A DNA stretch of 64,000 nt from Molanna angustata. Taxonomy: Eukaryota; Arthropoda; Insecta; Trichoptera; Molannidae. This document shows positions 20,607 to 32,497 of the stretch, one piece after another; position 1 is the stretch's first letter, and every line of letters begins with the position of its first letter. Below the pieces are notes generated by a model. That model saw only the letters and a program-made list of their open reading frames with translations, searched no databases and was not told the origin of the DNA. Location: positions 12,414,811 to 12,478,810 of the forward strand of contig OY754972.1 of assembly GCA_963576475.1 (NCBI GenBank). Direction: 5' to 3'. The translations under genes were made by a program, and so were the position numbers.

Positions 20607-21069
20607 TTATGAGTAGGTAAAGTAGGTACATATTCGATTTTTTTAATAAAACCTAAATTTTCCTTAAAGTAAACATGTTATATAATTTTAGGTACCTATC
20701 AAACATATATAATCTAAGATCAAATTATTACAATTTTTGGAAAAAAAAAATCACCAAACTATGAAATATCGTTTATATGTCGTCTTGAAATTTCTGTATT
20801 TTTATAACTTTTCATATAATGTTGTTATTCTAGTTATAAAAATAAAAAATGAAATACAAACATGTTGAAGAATTTAAGATCCATAACGTCGATGTATAAG
20901 CTGGAGTGAATCAAAACTAAAATCATTGTCTGAATATAATAAATCTTTCAAAGATTATTCTTATGAAAATATCTAACAACATATTTTTCTAGTCATGAAC
21001 ATTGATGCCAATAATTATATAAGTCCTCTCCCTAAAATTATAATAATATACAAATAAATACAAGGAAAC

Positions 21070-21835
21070 TATCAGACATGCGATAGTATGTTTAGTTAAA
21101 GAATACGCACAGAAATAGAAACCCCTAAATACAAACAATTGAATATTTTAAGATATTTTGTACTCTATACAAAACATGTAGGTATGTATGTCAAGATAGG
21201 GTAGTATGGAGAGGTCAGTCCTTCCTTCTTACCCAGAATATGAAAACAGTTTGATGGTATGTATTTATTTTGAAGATTAAGTATCAAACTATTTAGTTAC
21301 CTTAGATCAATGATATTATATTTCATTGCCCTCTAATATAGGTATTGTGTATAGGTCACTACCACTAAACTTTTATTACAATAATTGTTAAATTTTGAGA
21401 TGCCTTACAAATTGTATGAAAAGATGTCGTCACTAAATTCAATTTTTATAAAAAATGTTAAAAAACATTACATACAAAATGAATATGTCCTTGCTAAACA
21501 AGTACATATATATGTATCTTCCTACTTTCCCTAAAATAAGCATAAATGCTTATGCTATAGGTGAAAGAAAACGTTCAAGGCAGGATTCGAACTGACAACC
21601 ACTGGATTACTAGCCCAGCACGCTAACCGCTCTGCCATCGACCCATCTAATAATAATCTATTTATATAACATCTATGCTGAGTAGCCTCTAAGTAGACTT
21701 TTTTTACTCCAAAGTTGAAAAAAACACGAAAAATATAGACCTGGCATACAAATCTCGCGTATCATCGCTTGATATGTTAAGAGAATAAATTCCCTTAAAC
21801 AAATCGACAGTTGTTGTTGGAAAATAAAAAAAAAA
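21070..21835 (-). mobile_element. Helentron-like element, old copy interrupted by a SINE
   Basis: Shares GTATGTATGTCAAGATAGGG, CCCAGAATATGAAAACAG and GTCGTCACTAAATTCAATTT with the full copies, and ends AAACAAATCGACAGTTG near 21825. The CA-rich middle and the usual 3' tip are missing or altered. Interrupted by SINE family 3 at 21525-21655. Confidence 0.65.
21525..21655 (-). mobile_element. tRNA-derived SINE, family 3
   Basis: On the minus strand it reads GGGTCGATGGCAGAGCGGTT, AGCGTGCTGGGCTAGTAATC, then GTCAGTTCGAATCCTGCC. This folds approximately as a tRNA, with loop CTAGTAA giving anticodon AGT (Thr). The T stem is mismatched, and the downstream GCATAAGCATTTATGC tail matches 48.3 kb, so it is a SINE or tRNA pseudogene, not a functional tRNA. 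Confidence 0.65.
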
Positions 21836-21879
21836 TAAAATATTTATTAATGTGTGTTTTAAGTTTGATACGTACTCTT

Positions 21880-21914
21880 AAATTGTGTCTCATGTGTTAC
21901 ATGCAACTCGTGAA
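21880..21914 (+). mobile_element. Solo Helentron-like 3' terminus
   Basis: GTGTCTCATGTGTTACATGC followed by AACTCGT matches the 3' tip of the family (AACTAGT) with one change. No adjoining body is visible. Confidence 0.45.
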
Positions 21915-22954
21915 ATAATGAATATACCTTCCAACTTACTTGAATGATAGATATTTATGTAGGTATAATATTATATCATGTCAAAACTCGCACAGAAACA
22001 TATACCTACGTCCTACACAGGATGTTAAAATATGAACCGTGCCAGATTCAAAATGTCTTATATCGTGCAAAATCATGCAAACATATACTTTTATGATACA
22101 ATCATAAATGTTATGTTTGTCTAACGGCGGCGTAACACAAGAGAAGTACTAATCCTTTCTTTGACATACATACCGCTCGTTCAGAGCCGAGTGCCGTGTT
22201 TTTTTTTATTAATAATTGATTTTATTTTATTTCCTTGTATGGTAAATTTAATTAATCATTTTTTTATTGTTTAATTAAAATAATGTGCATCTATTATTAA
22301 AAGTGGAAAAAATGTTATGCTTTTAGAAAATTGGCTTTTTCAATCTAACTTCATACAAAGATTTCTTAAATTTGTATGTACCTACTAGTGATCATCCAAT
22401 GGTCAAACAATCATACGTAATTCATTAGATTTTTAAGTTTGAAAGTCATTGAGGTTCTTTTTGTCAAAGAGTATACCTCTATATTGCTTATGTATGTATA
22501 TACATAGGTACCCTCTTCTATTGGTACCCTATATAATATTAATTAAATTACATTCTTTTACAAATACATCATTAGAGTACGTGTTGTTTGCCTTAAGTAC
22601 TTACTGTTTATTAAATATTGTTTCACAGTAGATATTATGTATTTTTACTTAACATGGTTGAACCACTGCGTTTGACATTGGCAATATGAACGTAAAAAAT
22701 CAATGGTTTGATGTGAAATATTTTTATCTCTTATTTTTATGAAGGTGATATAGTGCGGAGTTATGAATTTGAAATTTTTAAGGGTATTCTTTTTATTGCA
22801 GATTATTAACTAGTATCATGGTGAGATTGTATTCTGAAAGGATTACTTTACAAAAATACAAAATTTAGGTATTCATACTAATAAGAAAATCTAAACACTT
22901 AAAAATATATACATGCATACATACATACCCATATATACATAGATACATAATATT

Positions 22955-23110
22955 CCAACTGTCGACACGTTCAAGAGAATATATTTATCTTAATGAATCG
23001 TCAGTATTAAGAGAATTTTATGCCAGGTCTATATCTTTCATGTTTTTTCAACTTTGAAGTCAAAAAACACCAACTTAGAGGCTTAGTGTGTCTGTGTGTG
23101 TCCCTTATAT
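22955..23110 (+). mobile_element. Helentron-like 5'-end fragment
   Basis: TCCAACTGTCGACACGTTCA begins the fragment, then ATGTTTTTTCAACTTTGAAG and ACCAACTTAGAGGCTTAGTG as in the full copies, ending in a short GT-rich stretch. Confidence 0.6.
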
Positions 23111-23289
23111 GTATATTTAATGCTTTGTTTGCATATTCATTCAATCGATAAAATAAATAGGTACATTATTATGTTTTTCTAATTGACTGTGATGAATATT
23201 TTTATATGTATTGTGTATAATTGTAATTGTAAATGGCCTTCGGCAGTATTATTCGTATTAAAATTAAATAGTTGTAACGTGCTCCATAG

Positions 23290-23420
23290 GAATGGTATTT
23301 TCAAAGTTGAAAAAACCATGAAAAATATAGATCTGGCATACATATCTCGCACATCTTCGATTGAAACTTTTATCGGTCTGTTAATAGAAATAAATTCTCT
23401 TGAACAAATCGAAATTTGGA
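23290..23420 (-). mobile_element. Helentron-like 5'-end fragment
   Basis: TTTTCAAAGTTGAAAAAACC, AATATAGATCTGGCATAC and CTTGAACAAATCGAAATTTG correspond to the 5' 130 bases of the family, in the opposite orientation to the fragment at 22955. The terminal CAGTTGGA is degraded. Confidence 0.55.
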
Positions 23421-23897
23421 AAACATTAAATAAAATAATTAATTGTATTTACTTTATGCACAAGGTAAAGTACCTACACTTGCAACGCCTCTGAGTACGT
23501 TTGTTTACATCGGCCAAAATTATTGTCTCGAAGAATAATATTATTTTATTCTTTTACACACCGCGGTCAAATATGACATTTGCGCTAGTAATGATAAGAG
23601 TTATTTTTGCATCACGTAAACGTAATATGAGACAATTTGAATCTGAGATGTTGACTTCCTGTGTATACACGCACGTGTTCATAGTATAAAAAATATTTGT
23701 ATTTTAAACCGATATGTAAATTTCATTCTTAAAGAAGTACCTACCTAGAAATTACATTTTGGTAACTACACCTATTTATTATTATGAATTCATTTAACAA
23801 TGAAACAAAATTATTTAAATTATAAATTATTTTTATACCATTTTTATAAAATGATGTCATAAAATTCGATCTTTGTATGTTATTTTAAACCATACTA

Positions 23898-24600
23898 CTA
23901 GTTGCATGTAACACATGAGATCCAACTGTCGATAGCGATAGTACCTACATATGTATAGTTGAAGAATAAGTACCTACCAAACTATAAACCCAAAAATCAA
24001 AATTATTGAATATTTTAAGATATTTTGTTTTACATACAACACATGTAGGTATGTATGTCAATAAAGGATAGTGTGGAGGTCAGTCCTTTTTCCTACCCGG
24101 AATATGAAACCAGCATGATGGTATGTATGTATGTTTGGAGATTTAAGTATCAAACTATTAAGTCTTCTTAAATATTGTGTATAGGCGACTGCCATACAAA
24201 TTGTATGAAGCGATGTCGTAAATTTTTATAAAAATTGTTAAAAAAAAAATGGAGATGTAATACTACAATGCTAATGAGGTGTTTCGGCTTTTTGCGATAT
24301 TTTTAAAAATTATGGAAATATAGGCAGTTAAACACATAAATTTGTCATAAAAAATATATTAAAAAAGAAACTCTGTAATTTTTGAGATTTTGTATTTGTC
24401 TATATTCATACCAATTTTCAGCGTTCTAGCTTTTATGCTTTCTGAGATATATGGAAAAATAAAGTGAAAATTCAAAAGTTGATAACTCCTGACTGAAACA
24501 AAAATTCAAAATTCTGAGTATAACAGTTTTGTAGGCCTATTACTGTTTATATACTCTGAAATTTTCGGCTCTGTGAATTGAGCGGATCAAAAGTTAATAC

Positions 24601-24646
<46 letters not shown>

Positions 24647-24652
24647 CACACA

Positions 24653-24697
<45 letters not shown>

Positions 24698-24910
24698 ACA
24701 CACAGACTCACGAAATGTTCTACTCCGAATTATGAGTAAATCCGTCTACGGAACATATATGCTGCGAAGCCTCTATGTTGGTGTTTTTTGACTTCAAAGT
24801 TGGAAACACCGTGAAAAATATAGACCCTGCATACAATCTCGCGTATCTTGAATTTAAACTGCCTCTTCCTTCAAGAGAATTTCATTCCCTTAAACGAATC
24901 GACAGTTGGA
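23898..24910 (-). mobile_element. Helentron-like element, copy 2
   Basis: Termini as in copy 1: ACTAGTTGCATGTAAC at the left edge and CGAATCGACAGTTGGA ending at 24910, followed by host T (that is, host A before TC on the element strand). A long CA-rich block lies at 24603-24705. About 1.01 kb, non-coding. It lies inside the hAT-like element, so it is younger than that insertion or arrived within it. Confidence 0.7.
24603..24705. repeat. (CA)n microsatellite in Helentron-like copy 2
   Basis: Two CA runs separated by short CCCT and CATA interruptions. Confidence 0.95.
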
Positions 24911-24967
24911 TAAGTCATTTACTGTCGTTCCAATGCAATTTCTATGAGTAATATGTCAACATATTGA

Positions 24968-25160
24968 AAAAATGCAAGACCGCAAGAGTCTTGCATTTAA
25001 GTCTTGCAAGACTCTTGGTCTTGCAAGCTTGGTCTTGTTCTTGGTCTTGGTCTTGCGTACCTGGTCTTGGTCTTGTTCTTGCAGTGAAGTATGTGGTCTT
25101 GGTCTTGGTCTTGCAAAAAATGCAAGACCAAGACCAAGACTGCAAGACTTGCAAGACTTT
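24968..25160. repeat. Right subterminal GTCTTG/CAAGAC array of the hAT-like element
   Basis: Mixed GTCTTG and CAAGAC hexamers with an inner switch in direction, ending CAAGACTGCAAGACTTGC before the TIR. Frames on both strands through it are artefacts. Confidence 0.8.
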
Positions 25161-25394
25161 TGCTCATCACTATCTACAAACCATTTGATATTTTTTACAT
25201 GTTCTATGGTTACTATGGTAACGGACACATTCTGATATTCAAATAAAATTTGTTATAAATCGAATTCGAATTAATTTAGAACATCATTGTAGGTTGGTAC
25301 CTGCATACCTAATACTTACTACTTAAAAACCAACAATATACTAATTTCGTATAGGAAAATTATTAAACTATCTAACATTAACTACAATACACAT

Positions 25395-26280
25395 GTCATT
25401 CAATCTACAAACTATTTCCTATAGTGAAATTCTTCTTTTCTTTAAGTAGACCTTTGGGTGATTTTTTATACAAACTATTTCTTGGAGTTTAATTCTTCTT
25501 CCTCTTCTTTTGTGAAGTCATTTGGGACAGTTCATAAATAAACTATTTCCTATAGTCTAATTTTTCTTTTTCTTAATTTATGTAGACCTTGGGTGAGTTT
25601 TTATACAAACTATTTCCAATAGTCTAATTCATCTTCTTCCTCTTCTTTTATGTAGCCCTTTGGGTGAGTTTTTATACAAACTTATTCCTATAATCTAATT
25701 CTTCTTCTTATTATTTTATGTAGACCTCTGGGCCAGTTTTGATACCAACTATTTCTTTTAACGTAATTCTTCTTTTTCTAATTTTATGTAGACCTTTGTT
25801 GAATTTTATATAAACTAACTTCCTATAGTCTAATTTTTCCTCTTTTATGAAGACCAAGGGAGAGTTTTCATACAAACTTTTCCTTTCGTCTAATTCTTCT
25901 TCTTCTTCTTTTATGTTGACCTTTGCGTCAGTTTTTATACAATCTATTTCTTCTAATATGTAGACCTTTGGGTCAGTTTTTATGCAAACTATTTCCATTA
26001 GTCTAATTCTTCTTTTTCTTATTTTATGTAGACCTTGGGTGAGTTTTATATAAAATATTTCCTATAGTCCAATAATTCATCTTCTTCTTTTGTGAAGAAC
26101 TTTTGGTCAGTTTTTTATTTAATACATTTCTTATTGTGTAATTTTTCTATTTCATCTTTTATGTAGACCATTGGGTCAGTTTTTATTACAAACTATTTGT
26201 TATAGTCTTATACTTCTTCTTCTTTTTTTATTTAGTCTTTTGGGTTAGTTTTAAGTCTAATAGTCTATTGTACAGAAATA
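25395..26280 (+). repeat. Tandem array of roughly 60-100 bp units in the right Helitron A
   Basis: Units contain ACAAACTATTTCCTATAGTC, TAATTCTTCTTCTT and TTTATGTAGACCTTTGGGTG, the reverse complement of 9120-9615. About ten diverged copies, so copy number differs between the two Helitrons. Confidence 0.7.
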
Positions 26281-26823
26281 TAAACAACATGCACACTTGA
26301 TGAAATTACATAAAAACGAATGGGATGTGACCAACACTAGAATCTTCTCAATACTTTTGTTCAATCAAATTTACACCATTTAATATATCATCATATATTG
26401 CTTAATTTTCAATAAATACGCATTTAATTTTTATGACAATATATAAAAAAATCGGGGTTGTGGCCATTACTGGACTCTTCACAACGTTTATATTCAAATT
26501 TATTTAAGTCTTAAACACTATTTAAGTCTTCTTCTTAACATAGTTTAAGTCTTCTTCTTCTGTAATGTAGACTTTTGTGTCAATTTTAAGTTTTATCAGT
26601 TTTACTGTGCAAAAATATAATAAACTATATGCACACTTGACGAAAAATATAAAAACGAATGGGATGTGACCAACACTAGAATCTTTTCAGTACTTTTGTT
26701 TAATCAATTTTTAAACCATTTCCCATCATCCAAAATTACTAAATATTTAAAACACATTATTTGCGTTCGATGACAATATATAAAAATAGGGGTTGTGGCC
26801 AAAACCAAACTCTTTACAACGTT

Positions 26824-27730
26824 TTCTCTTTATTTTTTTATTTTTTATTTATTTTATTGATAAAGAATATAATTACAATTATCATGTTATTTTGCCTAAT
26901 CCCTTAAGGGGATTTTTGGCTGTGATCTTAATTGTAACAATTTTATAATATGCAAAAAATATAAAAATATGTATATACGTATATATACACATATATACAT
27001 ATAAACTACAATTAAAAACTAATATTGTACATATATTTATATACTACATTTTTCCTACAAAGTCCGGAACAACCCGCGCTCAGTCATATTACAACACTTA
27101 TTATTTATACAACACTCCATTGAATAGAATCCATCGATTGGGCAATGACTATGGTTATCTGACTGACCCTTTCTTCATTTCTTTTAATGAATATAAATTT
27201 ACTTTATTAAAACATTTTCAAAAACATACCCCCAAATGATTGTGTAGTCAGTTGTTTTCATTTTTATAAATTTTTATATATTTATATATTTTTACATTTT
27301 TATATATTTTTTACATTTTTATATATTTTACATTTTATATATTTTTGTACATTTGGTTTTTATTTTATTTAATTCAATAATGTAATATATAGTCACATCT
27401 GGCAGCATTCTCTGATTTAGTGTGGCTAAGTGTGTAGGTAGTTCATACCATTCATTTTTATATTATTCAGTCAGTATATTCTTATGTTCATGCTATGTAG
27501 TATTATTATTTGAGTTTTTTTTTTAATTATTTTTTCTTTGGTTTTTTATGTATGTACTTTGTTGTTTAATTTACCTTTCTTATATGTTTTTATTTTTCTT
27601 TATATATCCTCTGCTACCGTGCGTGCGTTGTTATGTCTAGATGTTTATAAATTGTTTTTCTTTTGTTTATGCTGTGTCATGTATTATTTAATTTTGTAAA
27701 GGGCTTTGAGCCGTGAATCAATAAATAAAT
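26824..27730. mobile_element. Composite of two LINE-like 3' ends inserted in Helitron A
   Basis: The left Helitron copy runs straight through the equivalent point (ACAACGTTGATAAACAG near 8605-8635), so this is an insertion. Its left part looks like a minus-strand LINE tail (GCCTAATCCCTTAAGGGGAT, matched at about 33395). Its right part ends GAGCCGTGAATCAATAAATA, a plus-strand A-rich tail. No RT is recognised. Confidence 0.5.
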
Positions 27731-27963
27731 ATTTAAAACCATTTCCCATAGTCGATGCGTGCAGAAATTTTATGTACTTATATATAAAAGCAAATGGGTT
27801 GTAGCCATCACTTGAACATTTTACACCGCTTAAACTCAATTAAATTTCAAACTACTTTTCATAGTAAGAATTAGCAAAAATTTTGTGTGACAATATTATA
27901 TAAACGATTGCTTATTTCTTAACTAATTTACATTCTTGGCCAACGGCGGGACATAAAAGCTAG

Positions 27964-28750
27964 TTTTAAATAAAAACAGGTGGTGGAAAAGATAAAGGTT
28001 TAGGAAATTACCTTGCCACGATATTTTTTGTTCTGGTTCTGTGTTAACTTTTCACCACATTCATAGCGTTTGAAAGATTTGACACTTCACTGAAGTTAGT
28101 TAATTTAAGCGGATTTTGAAGATATATTTTTGATAAAGAGCGGTGCGGTGTGCTTGTCAAGGTAACAGTTTTTATAATGAGAGAAAAATTTCACATACAA
28201 CAATAGGTACTTCTTATTTTTTTTGCATATTATAGCCAGTAGGTAGATCGTTTTTCAGGCCAAGGCAAAATAGGATAGGAAAGGATGTTATAAAATGGTA
28301 ATTTTGTGTGTGTACCCAACTTTACCTAACCAACAGGTAATGAAAATTTATTCATTGAAACCAAAATTTGTGGTGTCAAAATTTATCGATTTAATTTGAG
28401 TAAAATAAAACAATGGTCAAAGGCGGATTATTTGCCACAAGTTTATTGCAATCTCATCCTACCAACCCATGTTACGTAATTCCGTATATTATAAGTACCT
28501 ACATGTTCTTTTTCAAACCAGCAGTAAGATAAAATATTATAATATGTACGACTTCAATACAAAAACACACATCGAAATAAGAAAGAGAGGTGGAAAATGA
28601 GAAACGTCGAAGACAAAGTGCTCAATTATTATTTAATAAATAATCATCAATTATATTTATAAAATATTTATTGAGGTATAAATGAGATTACTTACAATAG
28701 ATATTTGTAGATAAATATGAAATATATAATATATTACAATGGATTACATG
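27964..28750. other. No gene seen
   Basis: AT-rich host-type DNA between the Helitron and the foldback element. No ORF of note. Confidence 0.35.
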
Positions 28751-28756
28751 AAAATT

Positions 28757-29254
28757 CTTCGAAACACAATTGTTCGAATGCGCAATTGTACGAATAACAA
28801 TTTTTCGAAAATCAGTTATCAGAATGGCAATTGTCCGAAAGCAAATTATTCGAACTAACATTTGTTGGAAAACCAATTGACCGAATTTAATATATATATT
28901 TTTATGTCATTATGTTGCCTCCTTTTGACATATTTGTTGCCAGTAAAATATATTCAACATTAGTCGTTATTCTTCATGGAAAAACGATGTACTATAACGT
29001 CAAAAATCCCCGGAAAAATGCCTCACTTCGATTCATACAAAATTTGCTAACTACGACACCTAGTATATTATAATAAAAATCTATGGTTTATTACTCTCAC
29101 ATTACTACCAACATGACGTCATAAAAATTCGAACAATTGTAATTTCTGATAATTGTGTGTTCGGAAAATTGTTTTTCGAAAAAATGTGATTCGAATAATT
29201 GACATTCGTAAAATTGATTTTCGTAAATTTGTTTTTCGAATAATTTTCCTGCCA
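28757..29254. mobile_element. Foldback element with TIRs made of TTCGAA-type words
   Basis: 28757-28890 and 29118-29254 are each built of about 15-18 bp words of the form AATTGTTCGAAT, in opposite orientation in the two arms. The outer ends match imperfectly (GATTACATGAAAATTCTTCG at the left; TTTTCGAATAATTTTCCTGC at the right). The centre (28890-29115) is unrelated. Long inverted arms composed of short subrepeats are the hallmark of FB-type elements. No transposase. Confidence 0.6.
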
Positions 29255-29960
29255 CCATTACAATGTACATAACATTTAAATGTACGTTTAATTCTTATTT
29301 AGTATTACATTAAAATGTATATTTATTTAAGATTTAGTACCTACACAGTTAACATACAATACATATAACATATCACTCATAACTAATCAACCGTGCACAC
29401 GAAAATCTCACAAGGCACAGCCTGTCTGTGGATATACCAATTAAAATATAGACAAAATTACATATTTTGTTAATAACATAAGATAATAATATATTTATAA
29501 AAAATAAAATTAAGCAAAGATCTAAGGCGACACAACTACATTTTTTTAAGAAAGCAACTAATAGATATAAAACATACATACACATAGATCAATAGATAAG
29601 TATAATATACAAAACAGCATACTGAAAGCGGTAATACCAAATATTATTCGCGCAGTCTACAGCAACGATACTTGGCAAGAACAAGGATATGTATGTCGCA
29701 GTCAATCTACATATTTTATATAAGTTTATTAATTTCCAATTAAAATAAAAAAAAACATTAAGGAACTTTTACACAAGAACAGCAATTTAAGAAAAAGAAA
29801 GAAAAATAACAATGAGAATAAGTATACATACATACATTCATTTTAAATTTATTTCTTTCTTTTTCAAATGAAAATTAATTCATTGTATAAAATTATTGAC
29901 ACAAATTTTAATTCCAAATAAAACTAACTCATCTTATTGTTCAGGTAGGTATATTAATTA
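29255..29960. other. No gene seen
   Basis: AT-rich. The frame at 29373-29585 shows no motif. Confidence 0.35.
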
Positions 29961-29964
29961 ATTA

Positions 29965-30062
29965 ATTCATTCATATTATCGCGGCATATTCCACAATGCG
30001 TGGCAACCAACGACAGGTGTGCTGGTGTGGGTGGTGAACCTCTTTGGTGAATTGTGTGAGAT
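29965..30062 (-). mobile_element. Family B LINE 3' end, short
   Basis: TTCATTCATATTATCGCGGC, ATATTCCACAATGCGTGGCA and GGTGGTGAACCTC are the complement of the family B end with its ATGAATGAA tail. Confidence 0.6.
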
Positions 30063-30780
30063 GACATTATTACCCGACTCTTAAGGGTCACTCAAAATCG
30101 ATGATATTAAAAATTGGTAAATTATTATGATAATCAAGGAACTCGAACCATTGTTATTTACCGAAAATCACGGACATTAGATCCTGCGAGTATCTAATAC
30201 GCACGTGCGTAGGAAAGAGAAATACTGCGCCGATTCATTTTGTTTTATTGCGTCGCACTTTCTGGTTTGAATTTAACACATACCAATATAAAATCGGCGC
30301 ACATACATCAAATGCCGGAAGGATCATGTGACATAATGATGCCGATATGTAAATTTTGAATGTAAAACACATTATTTCTCATTTATCATATGTTAAGGTA
30401 TATTATGAAGTGTTCGATTATTTTGAGTGTGATATGAAGATGTATAATAATATGATCCTTTGTTTGTTTATCTTTAATCTTTTTACAATTCATCTACGTC
30501 GATAAATTTTTAAAGCGTTATCATATTCAATCAAAACGAGGACGAGTGGGTTGTAGCCAACGATACTCCTCACTATCAAGTCACCACAAAGTATTCAAAT
30601 TTTGTATAGAAAAATTTCAGCATTTTCATGTAATGAATTTGTTAAATTACTTTTGATTTAAATATTTTACTATGAAAACTTGATAATTGTTCAATGCTTT
30701 TTTATGAAAGTGATTTGATTTTTTTGGCAATTTGAAAATAAAAAAATTTATGTTCCTGAGCTTGGAGTCACATTCAAATA
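30063..30780. other. No gene seen
   Basis: AT-rich host-type DNA, with no recognised repeat. Confidence 0.35.
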
Positions 30781-31045
30781 TTTGATTACTTACTTACTTA
30801 CTGCCGATGGCCATACAGCTCCGATAGAGCTTTAGCCTCCTGAACAATAGCTTTCCAAGCCTTCCTGTCAGCTGCAGTGGACTCACAGTCATCACAAGCA
30901 TTCAGCACGTTCAGATCTCGGGTAACACTGTCCATCAATCTCTGCCTTGGTCTTCCCAGGGGTCTCTTGCCCACAGGGTTATTTTGCAGGATACGTTTTG
31001 TGGCTCGTTCTTCCCCTGATCTGACAAGATGTTTCGCTGGGGATT
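30781..31045 (-). pseudogene. RTE-like LINE C-terminus, GRPRQR family, with (AAGT)n tail
   Basis: On the minus strand: SGEERATKRILQNNPVGKRP, LGRPRQRLMDSVTRDLNVLN, ACDDCESTAADRKAWKAIVQ, EAKALSELYGHRQ, stop. This is the characteristic C-terminal end of RTE-type LINEs in arthropods, followed by an AGTAAGTAAGTAAGT tail (complement at 30785-30800). Open over about 80 codons, 5'-truncated. Relatives at 45538-45730 and 52380-52462. Confidence 0.8.
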
Positions 31046-31750
31046 AAAGGTTGTCCTGTCAATGCACGAATTTCCTCATTGCTTCGTGGTCTCCAGGAAC
31101 CTTAGGAATATTAGATATACAAATCTGTGAAATTTGAAAATAATCGAATGAGTATAACTTAAATCTATAATCTATAAAGTAGAATAAACACGCCGTACAT
31201 AGTACCTACACAGTAAACAGACATAGATACATTGTGATGAAACTTTCGGAATACAATCTCAGAATGATACTAGTATATAATCTGTAATACAAAAATAACC
31301 TTAAAAATTGCGAATTCATCACTCCCCACTAAACCCCCCTTGGGGTAGTAAGGAGTAAAAATACTGTTTACATATCGAAAAAACTCTGCCCGTCTGTAGG
31401 CAATAACAGTACTTTTTCGTACCTACTCGTAAGATTTGGGTATAATACAATAATACATTATGATTTTTACAATCAGCAATTTATCATAAAAATGAGTGAT
31501 AAAGAATCCATTAATTTGGTTCATTTTTTTATGATATGCCATATGATATGTGTAATTATATTAACATTGATAGCTCTTCGGACCATTTAACATTTAGATA
31601 AAATAATAAAACTGCGTTATCTTTGACACTTGTTGATGACGTATCTGTACGCAATATTTTACACAAAGAAAGTTACCCGCTCTCCATAAAGCACCAAAAT
31701 GATATTTCAATTTATTTAGAACATATATACGCCAATTAAAAAACGTTTTT
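31046..31750. other. No gene seen
   Basis: AT-rich host-type DNA. Confidence 0.35.
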
Positions 31751-31754
31751 GAAG

Positions 31755-32400
31755 GTAAAAAGTATGTACGGTTAGCAAAAAGTATGTAAGGTTAACAAAA
31801 ATTATGTACGGTTAACAAAAAGTATTTACGGTTAACAAAAAGTATGTAAGGGTAACAAAAAGTATATACGGTTAACAAAAATTATGTACGGTTAGCAAAA
31901 AGTTTGAACAGTTAACAAAAAGTATGTATGGTTAGCAAAAAGTATGTATGGTTAACAAAAGTATGTACGGTTAACAAAAAGTATGTACGGTTGACAAAAA
32001 GTATGTACGGTTAACAAAAAGTATGTACGGTTATCAAAAAGTATGTACGGTTAACAAAAAGTATGTACGGTTAACAAAAAGTATGTACGGTTAGCAAAAA
32101 GTATGTACGGTTAACAAAAAGTATGTACGGTTAACAAAAACTATATACGTTTAACAAAAAGTTTGTACGGTTAACAAAAAGTATGTACGGTTAACAAAAA
32201 GTATGTAAGGTTAACAAAAAGTATGTACGGTTAACAAAAATTATGTATGGTTAGCAAAAAGTATGTACGGTAAACAATAAGTAGGTATGTACAGTTAATA
32301 AAAAGTATGTATGGTTAGCAAAAAGTATGTATGGTTAGCAAAAAGTATTTACGGTAGCAAGAAGTATGTACGGTTAGTAAAAAGTATGTACGGTTAGCAA
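31755..32400. repeat. 20-bp minisatellite
   Basis: About 32 units of GGTTAACAAAAAGTATGTAC with point variants (TTAGC for TTAAC, TATGG for TACGG). The middle units (about 31965-32120) are the most uniform, and variants concentrate at both ends, the usual profile of array growth by unequal exchange. Confidence 0.95.
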
Positions 32401-32497
32401 AAAAAAGCTTTGTGAATTCAATAATATCATTTTATTTGTAATTTTGATTTTAAAACAAAAATTTTAATCATTACAAAATATAAATTATATTCAAATT

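Larger units (their letters stand above)
20418..25172. mobile_element. hAT-like non-autonomous transposon (4.75 kb composite)
   Basis: TSD TCTACAAA (8 bp) at 20410-20417 and 25173-25180. TIRs are TAGTGATGAGCAAA at the left and TTTGCTCATCACTA at the right. An 8-bp TSD with a TAGTG start is diagnostic of hAT. The left Helitron A copy retains the unoccupied site near 10675-10690. Next to both TIRs are dense arrays of the hexamer GTCTTG/CAAGAC. No transposase frame is found. Nested inside are two Helentron-like copies, terminal fragments of others and a SINE. Confidence 0.85.
19154..27963 (+). mobile_element. Helitron A, right copy, expanded by nested insertions
   Basis: Starts TCTAAAGTAATAAAGC at 19154 after host A, and ends CTAG at 27963 before host T. 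Alignment with the left copy is interrupted by a LINE (19763-20275), a hAT-like element (20418-25172) and a composite (26824-27730). Removing them leaves about 2.6 kb against 3.0 kb for the left copy, the rest of the difference being the Helitron B block. The two copies are inverted relative to each other with 5' ends facing. No protein is encoded. Confidence 0.85.

Noticed and set aside
20267..20620. 117-codon frame with LGLGLG / VLVLVL repeats
   Set aside because: It spans the hAT-like subterminal GTCTTG array; the repeat explains it.
21525..21655. Functional tRNA-Thr gene
   Set aside because: The T stem is mismatched, and the flanking tail recurs with other copies, so it is a SINE or pseudogene.
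24942..25235. Four overlapping frames on both strands
   Set aside because: All are translations of the right GTCTTG/CAAGAC array.
25711..25998. 95-codon minus-strand frame with KEEE/IKTDPKVYI repeats
   Set aside because: A product of the about 60-100 bp Helitron A tandem units, and not conserved as protein.
31755..32400. CRISPR-like array
   Set aside because: Units are contiguous 20-bp tandem repeats without distinct spacers, in eukaryotic DNA.
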